Assembly: GCA_963800065.1 (NCBI GenBank)
Contig: CAWCZO010000008.1
Span: forward strand, 930,001 to 994,000
Direction of reading: 5' to 3'
DNA: 64,000 nt
From: CAWJFJ01 sp963800065
Lineage (GTDB): Bacteria > Actinomycetota > Acidimicrobiia > Acidimicrobiales > UBA8190
A program made the position numbers and the translations under genes. Shown in pieces: positions 26,322 to 31,751 of the stretch; position 1 is the stretch's first letter; each line of letters starts with the position of its first letter. A model generated the notes under the pieces. That model was given only the letters and a program-made list of their open reading frames with translations, was not told where the DNA came from and searched no databases.

Positions 26322-26807
26322 ATGCAGAACAACGTACGCGCGGCACGGGAGATCTCAGCGGCGAGGACGGCCGAGTACTCGTCGGTTCTGTGGGCTGAGG
26401 TTCCCATGAGAGATGGTCCCCACGGTGCCTACGTGACGTTCCTCGACATTGTCCGTTCTGCCATCATCGGCCGAGAGGCGGCCTTCTCGGACGCCAGAGG
26501 TGATATCGAGCGGTTTCGACCTCCCGACTTCGCCGCCGTCGCCGTCGAGGTGCTGGCTGCGTGGTTCCTCGACTACGGCTTCTTCCGGTTCAGTCTCGAG
26601 CAGGTCCCCGTCGGACTCCTCTTCGGCTCCGAACCCATTGCCGTCACCGAGGAGATGGCCATCCGGCTGTCGGTGGCCGGGGCTCAGTTCCTGTGTGGCT
26701 ATGAGGAACAGGACGGTGACAGACGAGGCGATGTCGCCCCGTTCGCTGCGCTCTCCATCAAAGAGGCGATGTGGGGCGGCCCTCTGCCCGAGGAGTGGAT
26801 CGTTTAG
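26322..26807 (+). CDS. Hypothetical protein (161 aa)
   Basis: A soluble-looking acidic protein with no motif I recognise. It has a mixed composition (Phe, Tyr and Glu rich patches such as FLDYGFFRFSLEQVPVG) unlike the Arg/Pro-rich shadow frames, which supports coding. A -10-like TAACCT lies 12 nt before ATG 26322; ATG 26406, preceded by GAGG, is an alternative start that would remove 28 residues. It lies directly left of the tRNA-Pro gene and the accessory region, so it may be either the edge of the core block or accessory. Confidence 0.5.
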   Translation: MQNNVRAAREISAARTAEYSSVLWAEVPMRDGPHGAYVTFLDIVRSAIIGREAAFSDARGDIERFRPPDFAAVAVEVLAAWFLDYGFFRFSLEQVPVGLLFGSEPIAVTEEMAIRLSVAGAQFLCGYEEQDGDRRGDVAPFAALSIKEAMWGGPLPEEWIV

Positions 26808-26888
26808 CCGACCGGCTCCCTCAGAGATCGAGATCGGCGCCGATGGCCTGGGCCGCGTGGACCTGGGTAGACTGCCGCTCTGCAACAG

Positions 26889-26963
26889 CGGGCTGTGGCG
26901 CAGCTTGGTTAGCGTGCTTGACTGGGGGTCAAGAGGTCGCGGGTTCAAATCCCGCCAGCCCGA
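26889..26963 (+). tRNA. tRNA-Pro (anticodon GGG)
   Basis: A 75-nt cloverleaf without encoded CCA. The acceptor stem CGGGCTG pairs with CAGCCCG, followed by discriminator A. The D-arm is GCGC/GCGT, the anticodon stem CTTGA/TCAAG, and the loop CTGGGGG gives anticodon GGG. The T-arm is GCGGG-TTCAAAT-CCCGC. Its 3' part, from the anticodon loop onward (26922-26964), recurs twice downstream. This is the signature of an integration site in which each inserted element rebuilds the tRNA 3' end. Confidence 0.95.
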
Positions 26964-26964
26964 C
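26922..26964 (+). repeat. 43-bp att-like repeat, copy 1 (inside tRNA-Pro)
   Basis: Spans the anticodon loop to one base beyond the discriminator base of tRNA-Pro. Identical 43-bp copies are at 28853 and 29751 in the same orientation. Copy 1 is the functional tRNA end. Confidence 0.9.
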
Positions 26965-27050
26965 CGCAAGACCGGATTTGAGTCGTCCTCCGAGGAAAGG
27001 CGAGCGAATTCGAACGCGCCGACGCGGTGGTGGATGAGCCGTCGTCCTGA

Positions 27051-28544
27051 TCACAGGTCGTAGTAGCAGGTGCCCCCGTCGTCGTCACTGTTGGTCCCAT
27101 CGGGGCAGGTTGTGTTCGACCAGTTGACGGTGGCAATTTCGGAGTCGGTGAGGTCGGCGCCGTCGAGATTCGCATTAGTGAGGTTGGCGTAGAAAAAGTC
27201 GGCGCCGGCTCCGGAGAGGTCGGCATTGGCCAGGTCGGCCCCGGTGAGGTTGGCGTATGGCCCGATGAGGTAGCCGTCGAAGAGTATGAAGTCCAGCGGC
27301 AACGAGGCCGGGGTGCCCGTGATACCGCCCGAGACCATCCCTTGGGTCATGCCGGAGATCAGAGCGGCACCGGTCAGATTGGTGCCGGTGAGGACGGCGT
27401 CGGTGAGGTCGGCATCGGTGAGGTCGGCATCGGTGAGGTCGGCATCGGTGAGGTCGGCATCGGTGAAGTTGGTGGTTTCAAGGTCGGTACCGTCGAGGTC
27501 GGCGCCGGTGAGGATACCGTCGGTGAGGTTCAAGCCCGCCAGGTCGGCGTTGCTCAAGGCGGCGTCGGTGAGGTTGGCGGCAGCACCGACGATGTAGCCG
27601 TCAATCAGCGACCAGTTCGTCGGCAACGAGGCCGGCGTACCCGTGATACCGCCCGAGCTAACGCCCGCGAGTTCGGCAAGGCCGAGATTGGTATCGGCGA
27701 GATCGGCATCGGTGAGAATGGCGCCGGTGAGGTTGTCGCCGTAGAGCACGGATAAGTTGAGGTTGGCGCCCGTGAGGTTGGCATTGGTGAAATTGGCACC
27801 GCCAGCGGTGGCATTGAAGAGATCGGCACCGGCGAGATCGGCGTTGGCGAGGTCGGCACCGGCGATGATGGCGTCCGGGCCGATCAGGTATCCGTCAACG
27901 AGCATCCAGTTGATCGGCATCGAAGCCGGGGTGCCCGTGATACCGCTCGCCACGTTGGCGCCGAAGCCGGCGCCGGTGAGGTCAGCATTGGCGAGGCCGG
28001 CATCGGTGAGGGTGGCAGCGGCGAGGTTGGCATCGGTGAGGTTGGCATTAGTGAAGGTGGCGCCGGTGAGGTTGTCCGTTTGGAGATCGGCGCTGGTGAG
28101 ATCAGCACCGGTGAAGGTCGCGCCGTCGAGATCGGCGCCGAGACCGTTGATGTCCACGAGATCGGCGTCAGTGGCATCGGCGTCGGTGAGGTTGGCGTGG
28201 ACCAGCTTGGCGCCGTCGAGATCGGCGCTGGTGAGGTTGGCGCCGGTGAGGTTGGCGTCGGGCAGCTTGGCGCCGGTGAGGTTGGCGCCGGTGAGGTTGG
28301 CGCCGGTGAGGTTGGCGTCCTTCAAGTTGGAGTGCTTGAGGTCAGCACCAGCGAGGTCGGCACCGGCGAAGTCGCACTTGGTCAGATTCTTATTGGGTCG
28401 TGCGACGCAGTGTTTCGCGTTGGACGATGCGGCAAAGGCGGAGGAAGGGCCGACGCCGACGAGGACCACGGCCATGAGAGCCATGGCACCCACCAGACTC
28501 CCGATCCGACCCCGTTGGAGATAATCGCCGATCCGTGCTTTCAT
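27051..28544 (-). CDS. Secreted pentapeptide-repeat protein
   Basis: A 497-residue protein with a signal peptide (MKARIGDYLQRGRIG, hydrophobic SLVGAMALMAVVLVGVG, cleavage near AFAA). Nearly the whole mature chain is pentapeptide repeats of the A(D/N)L(T/A)x type, which form a right-handed quadrilateral beta-helix. A linker of about 25 residues (GITGTPASLPxNW...DGYLIGP) interrupts the helix three times at regular intervals. The C-terminus has a two-cysteine motif TTCPDGTNSDDDGGTCYY that may cap the helix with a disulfide. Function unknown. It is the only gene of the first tRNA-Pro cassette; the ATG follows a GGGGGG purine run. Confidence 0.85.
   Translation of the reverse strand: MKARIGDYLQRGRIGSLVGAMALMAVVLVGVGPSSAFAASSNAKHCVARPNKNLTKCDFAGADLAGADLKHSNLKDANLTGANLTGANLTGAKLPDANLTGANLTSADLDGAKLVHANLTDADATDADLVDINGLGADLDGATFTGADLTSADLQTDNLTGATFTNANLTDANLAAATLTDAGLANADLTGAGFGANVASGITGTPASMPINWMLVDGYLIGPDAIIAGADLANADLAGADLFNATAGGANFTNANLTGANLNLSVLYGDNLTGAILTDADLADTNLGLAELAGVSSGGITGTPASLPTNWSLIDGYIVGAAANLTDAALSNADLAGLNLTDGILTGADLDGTDLETTNFTDADLTDADLTDADLTDADLTDAVLTGTNLTGAALISGMTQGMVSGGITGTPASLPLDFILFDGYLIGPYANLTGADLANADLSGAGADFFYANLTNANLDGADLTDSEIATVNWSNTTCPDGTNSDDDGGTCYYDL
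27406..27465. repeat. Four perfect 15-bp tandem repeats inside the pentapeptide gene
   Basis: Four identical AGGTCGGCATCGGTG units encode successive pentapeptides. The repeat is in register with the protein repeat, so slippage would add or remove one coil face without shifting the frame. Confidence 0.85.
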
Positions 28545-28852
28545 GACGCCCCCCAGTCATCGCAGCCCCGTCATGGTAGGACGCAACACCACCTCCGGCA
28601 ACCGTCCAGATTGACGAGGAGGGTGTAACGGCACAGCCCGACCGTATGCGAACTTCCCGGCCCGGCGGGAGTTGGTTGTCCGACACCGAAGGACCTCGTA
28701 ACCTCGAGTGGCAGGGATGGGTCGGACCGTCGAGGTCCGGTTCGCCTCCCACGGCGGCTGACGTGCCCTTCACCTCGTTGACAACTGGAGTCCTTTCGCA
28801 CACGCCAGACCAGACCGGGAGGCACCGACGCACAGCGCAGACTGCGAGATAC
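28545..28852. other. Gene-free interval of cassette 1
   Basis: About 300 bp between the start of the pentapeptide gene and the second att-like repeat. It must hold the promoter of that gene. I see no convincing ORF, RNA or recombinase gene. Confidence 0.5.
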
Positions 28853-28895
28853 CTGGGGGTCAAGAGGTCGCGGGTTCAAATCCCGCCAGCCCGAC
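28853..28895 (+). repeat. 43-bp att-like repeat, copy 2 (tRNA-Pro 3' fragment)
   Basis: Identical to tRNA-Pro positions 26922-26964 and in the same orientation. The 5' half of a tRNA is absent, so it is not a second tRNA gene. It marks the right end of cassette 1 and the left end of cassette 2. Confidence 0.92.
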
Positions 28896-28974
28896 TCCGA
28901 AAACCCTGGTGACCGCCGGTGACACCCTCTCGTCAGCATGCGGAACGGGGACAGGTCGTCGGCAGGCCGGGAGG

Positions 28975-29007
28975 GTTGAAACGCCCCGCTTCGCCTCGGC
29001 GTTCAAC
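28975..29007 (+). other. Conserved hairpin 1, copy A
   Basis: GTTGAA-a-CGCC pairs with GGCG-TTCAAC around a 12-nt loop. The copy at 31226-31257 keeps the stem but has a different loop sequence of the same length, the pattern expected if the fold is what is selected. Confidence 0.6.
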
Positions 29008-29016
29008 AAGGCGGAC

Positions 29017-29075
29017 CAGCATCCGGCCGGGTCGGCACCTCACCCCCAAGTCTGGCAGCTCCCGGTCGGATGCTG
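29017..29075 (+). other. Conserved hairpin 2, copy A (candidate structured RNA or cruciform)
   Basis: A 15-bp stem, CAGCATCCGGCCGGG with CCCGGTCGGATGCTG, encloses a 29-nt loop. The only difference from copy B is G at 29026 in place of A, which keeps pairing as G-U. A T-rich stretch CCTTCTTTTG follows, so it could end a transcript. The predicted promoter of the small gene lies downstream of it, so it need not be part of that mRNA. Confidence 0.65.
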
Positions 29076-29137
29076 CCTTCTTTTGCACCGTCTCTGCGTG
29101 TGAGATCGAGCCGACCGAGGGCAGGCGCCGATTTCGG

Positions 29138-29143
29138 TACCCT
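29138..29143 (+). promoter_or_regulatory. -10 element (TACCCT) for the 57-aa gene, copy A
   Basis: TACCCT is 52 nt before the ATG at 29195; copy B has TAGCTT at the aligned position 31396-31401. The predicted leader of about 45 nt contains a good ribosome site. In copy A a GTG at 29151 opens a 9-codon frame that copy B lacks. Confidence 0.4.
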
Positions 29144-29194
29144 GGGAGACGTGACCGGCGTCCGACCACCGGAGCTGTGAGCGAGGGGGACACC

Positions 29195-29368
29195 ATGGCC
29201 CGCAAGTCACTCCGGAGCCAGCTCTACCGTGCGGCCAGGGACCTCGGCAACGTCGAGGCCGCCGAGAAGGGGCCTGCCAGCTACGGGCGCCGGGTGGTGC
29301 GCCGGAAGGCGTACCGGACGACCAACGGGGCGCTGGGCAAGCTCCTCCGGGGGATCCTGAAGGGTTAG
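29195..29368 (+). CDS. Small basic protein, copy A (57 aa)
   Basis: A highly basic 57-residue protein, starting MARKSLRSQLYRAARDLGN and containing YGRRVVRRKAYRTTNGALGK. Compared codon by codon with the copy at 31455, 17 codons differ synonymously and only one changes the residue (Leu17 to Val). Such strong purifying selection shows that this is a real, functional protein. The composition suggests nucleic-acid or membrane binding; I recognise no named family. AGGGGG precedes the ATG. It lies in the second tRNA-Pro cassette. Confidence 0.85.
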   Translation: MARKSLRSQLYRAARDLGNVEAAEKGPASYGRRVVRRKAYRTTNGALGKLLRGILKG

Positions 29369-29414
29369 CGGGCTCGAGGACCGGATCCCGGCCGGCGCAG
29401 CCCTCCCCGCACTT

Positions 29415-29597
29415 CTACGTGCGGGCCGCAGTGAACCGGCCGACGAAGCGGTCTAGGCGCTCACGAGCCTGCCTGGCCCTCGGATCGATGATGGTGCCAC
29501 CCGCACCCAGCGTCCCCGTCACGTTCAGTATGTAGAGATCCGCTATTGCTTCCTCAAGCCGGTTCAACCGCTTGTCAGTGTCGTTCTGTTCGGGCAT
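29415..29597 (-). CDS. Small hypothetical protein (60 aa)
   Basis: The ATG at 29597 is preceded by GGAGG at a 7-nt distance. The protein begins MPEQNDTDKRLNRLEEAIADLY, a likely short coiled coil, and ends basic (RARQARERLDRFVGRF). It lies in cassette 2, convergent with the 57-aa gene and 46 nt from it. Small size plus divergent pairing is reminiscent of accessory modules, but no toxin or antitoxin family is recognisable. Confidence 0.55.
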   Translation of the reverse strand: MPEQNDTDKRLNRLEEAIADLYILNVTGTLGAGGTIIDPRARQARERLDRFVGRFTAART

Positions 29598-29750
29598 GAC
29601 TCGCCTCCGATTCACTGTCAGCGCGAAGTCAGCATGACTCCACCGACCTCGCCCCATCTGGACACGGCAGACCCTACGAAGCGGGTGTGACGGTCCCACC
29701 TGACCAGCGAAAACCCCGCCAGACTCCGCAGACCTCGGACCACTTTGGGT

Positions 29751-29793
29751 CTGGGGGTCAAGAGGTCGCGGGTTCAAATCCCGCCAGCCCGAC
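29751..29793 (+). repeat. 43-bp att-like repeat, copy 3 (tRNA-Pro 3' fragment)
   Basis: Identical to copies at 26922 and 28853. It marks the right end of cassette 2 and is probably the original chromosomal tRNA 3' end displaced by two insertions. I found no fourth copy in the window. Confidence 0.92.
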
Positions 29794-29850
29794 CCGGAAC
29801 AGCGTTGATCACTCGTTTCCCGTCCGTCGTGACAACGCGTCCGATCGACC

Positions 29851-31104
29851 GTGCGTGAAGAAGTCGTGGGACCGAGGCACGATAGGCGCTCGCTGGCGAC
29901 GGCGGCGCTGGTGGGAGCGCTCGCTTTGGCTGCCTGCTCTCAGAACGCAGCACCGCAGACCGGAGCGACGACAACAACGGTACCGGAGACCACGTCGACC
30001 AGTGGGGCGGCGACGCAGAACCTGACCGCGATGGCCTTTTTGAATCCGGCCACGGGGTACGGGGTGTTTCAGGGGCAAGGTTCGGGAGGGTGCCGGGACC
30101 TGGTCGGCCGGACAAGCGACGGCGGGTCGATCTTCACCGGCCTCGTCCCGGTGACAGCTTGGAACTGTGGGTCCGGTGCTCCCGTGCGGGCCCTGGCCTT
30201 CGACGACCACGGAGACGGTTTCCTCTACGGACCCGGGCTTTTCGTCACCCACGACGGGGGACGGAGTTGGGCCTCAGGCGCACAGCCTGATGCCGTGCTG
30301 GCGGTGGAAGCCCTCGGGTCGTCCGTCTGGATGCTGCTGTCCGGCTGCCCGTCATCGCACCCGGGGACGTTCGGTCCCTGCCACCTTCGCCTCCTGGAAT
30401 CGACCGACGGCGGACGCACCTGGCCGACCTCGCCTCCTCTTCCCACCAGTGCGATCTTCCTCGGAAGCCTGCCCGACGGGGCCCAGGGACAGACCTGGAT
30501 GGTGCGGGTCGGCCAATCCTCGGCCTATGTGCTCTCGACTCCCGTCGCCAGCGGACCGGGCCCCGACGAGGACCCGTTCTGGTTCACGAGCGACAACGGG
30601 GCCTCCTGGTCGACCAGGGAGGTCCCCTGCTCTGTCGGCGCCTTGTCCGTGGTGTTGTCCGCCGCCCCGGACGGGACATTGCTCGCCGTGTGTGCCACTG
30701 AGCCGAGCGCCGGGAATCAACCGAAGTCGACCGTGCGTTCGACCAATGGCGGGCTCACGTGGACGACCGAGTCGTCTTGTCCCCCAGCGGCGTCGACAGC
30801 GGAGAACTGTGGCGGAGCCCTGAACAAGGGTTACCTGGGAGAGATCGACGCCACGTCCAGCGAACAGGCTTTTCTCGTGGGTGATCGAAGTTCCTTACTC
30901 GTCACCGACAACGGGGGCATCGAGTGGCAGGAGGTGGAACCCCCCGTCGGCGGGACCGATGCGGGCACAGACCAGGTGATCTTCTTCAACGGATCCGACG
31001 GCGTCGTACTCGGGCAGAACGGGAACAACGACGAGGCGTGGACCATCTGGCACACGTCCGACGACGGCGTTCGCTGGACGGCGGTGGTGCCACGATCGAG
31101 TTGA
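29851..31104 (+). CDS. Lipoprotein with BNR/sialidase-type repeats
   Basis: A 417-residue protein with a lipobox (hydrophobic TAALVGALALAAC, Cys at about residue 29) followed by a Thr/Ser-rich spacer, so it is probably anchored outside the membrane. Six Asp-box-like motifs recur: THDGGRSW, STDGGRTW, TSDNGASW, STNGGLTW, TDNGGIEW and TSDDGVRW. These mark beta-propeller blades of the sialidase/YCF48-like type. The catalytic Arg triad and Asp/Glu of true sialidases are not evident, so a binding or assembly role is likelier. The GTG at 29851 sits 57 bp after att-like copy 3. Confidence 0.8.
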   Translation: MREEVVGPRHDRRSLATAALVGALALAACSQNAAPQTGATTTTVPETTSTSGAATQNLTAMAFLNPATGYGVFQGQGSGGCRDLVGRTSDGGSIFTGLVPVTAWNCGSGAPVRALAFDDHGDGFLYGPGLFVTHDGGRSWASGAQPDAVLAVEALGSSVWMLLSGCPSSHPGTFGPCHLRLLESTDGGRTWPTSPPLPTSAIFLGSLPDGAQGQTWMVRVGQSSAYVLSTPVASGPGPDEDPFWFTSDNGASWSTREVPCSVGALSVVLSAAPDGTLLAVCATEPSAGNQPKSTVRSTNGGLTWTTESSCPPAASTAENCGGALNKGYLGEIDATSSEQAFLVGDRSSLLVTDNGGIEWQEVEPPVGGTDAGTDQVIFFNGSDGVVLGQNGNNDEAWTIWHTSDDGVRWTAVVPRSS

Positions 31105-31225
31105 ACCGACCGACGAGGTAGAACCCGAACCCGCCTATGGCCCCCACCACTGAAATCCCTGGTGACTGCCGGTGCCTCGCTCTCGTCAACAGGCGGAGCC
31201 GGGGCCGTTCGTCGGAGCGCCCAAA

Positions 31226-31257
31226 GTTGAAACGCCTCGCATGGTCGCGGCGTTCAA
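31226..31257 (+). other. Conserved hairpin 1, copy B
   Basis: GTTGAA-a-CGCC with GGCG-TTCAA and a 12-nt loop whose sequence differs from copy A. The bulged A is shared. Confidence 0.6.
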
Positions 31258-31267
31258 GATTGCGGAC

Positions 31268-31326
31268 CAGCATCCGACCGGGTCGGCACCTCACCCCCAA
31301 GTCTGGCAGCTCCCGGTCGGATGCTG
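31268..31326 (+). other. Conserved hairpin 2, copy B
   Basis: A perfect 15-bp inverted repeat, CAGCATCCGACCGGG and CCCGGTCGGATGCTG, with the same 29-nt loop as copy A. CCTTCTGTTTG follows, a weaker T-tract than in copy A. Confidence 0.65.
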
Positions 31327-31454
31327 CCTTCTGTTTGATCCACCACCGTTCGTGCGTGTGCGATCGAGCCGACCGGGGGCATGCGGCGATTCGGATAGCT
31401 TGGGAGACCTCACCGGCGCGGGACCACCCGACGTGTGAGCGCCAGGAGGTCACC

Positions 31455-31628
31455 ATGGCTCGCAAGTCACTCCGAAGCCAGCTCTACCGAGCCGCCCGGG
31501 ATGTCGGCAACGTCGAGGCGGCCGAGAAGGGCCCGGCTTCGTACGGGCGCCGGGTGGTGCGACGAAAGGCCTACCGGACGACCAACGGGGCGCTGGGGAA
31601 GCTGCTTCGGGGGATCCTGAAGGGTTGA
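31455..31628 (+). CDS. Small basic protein, copy B (57 aa)
   Basis: It differs from copy A by one residue (Val17) despite 17 synonymous codon changes and a different stop codon (TGA in place of TAG). A strong AGGAGG ribosome site sits 5 nt before the ATG at 31455. The preserved protein with saturated silent sites implies that both copies have been maintained for a long time and were not just produced by a recent duplication. Function unknown. Confidence 0.85.
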   Translation: MARKSLRSQLYRAARDVGNVEAAEKGPASYGRRVVRRKAYRTTNGALGKLLRGILKG

Positions 31629-31703
31629 TCAGGCGCGTCGGGACTGGGCTGGGGACCCGTCACGATCACCGGTTGCACCCCGCCCGACACGTTGGTCGCC
31701 ACT

Positions 31704-31721
31704 TCAGGTCACAGGACCTGA
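31704..31721. terminator. Inverted repeat between convergent genes
   Basis: TCAGGTC-ACAG-GACCTGA, 7-bp stem with a 4-nt loop, in the 123-bp gap between the 57-aa gene and the large repeat-protein gene. No U-tract, so a terminator role is tentative. Confidence 0.35.
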
Positions 31722-31751
31722 GCATGGCCGCGCCGGGCGGGGCGCCGGTGA

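Larger units (their letters stand above)
28899..29368 (+). repeat. Duplicated hairpin/57-aa-protein unit, copy A
   Basis: About 470 bp homologous to 31152-31628. Conservation is patchy: very high over a 71-nt hairpin block (29011-29081) and over the small coding region (29195-29368), and low between. It begins 4 nt after att-like copy 2. Confidence 0.88.
31152..31628 (+). repeat. Duplicated hairpin/57-aa-protein unit, copy B
   Basis: Homologous to 28899-29368, in the same orientation, 48 bp after the BNR lipoprotein gene. Both hairpins and the coding region are kept. No att-like repeat flanks this copy directly. It fills the interval 31105-31454 that otherwise has no gene. Confidence 0.88.

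Noticed and set aside
28853..28895. A second tRNA-Pro gene
   Set aside because: Only the 3' part from the anticodon loop is present; acceptor 5' strand and D-arm are missing.
28571..28939. Reverse open frame through att-like copy 2 (and a similar one through copy 3)
   Set aside because: The shared peptide RDLNPRPLDPQ is just the antisense translation of the tRNA fragment, a frequent false annotation.
29151..29180. Nine-codon leaderless leader peptide before the 57-aa gene (copy A)
   Set aside because: The start codon is not conserved in copy B, where the aligned bases do not form a start.
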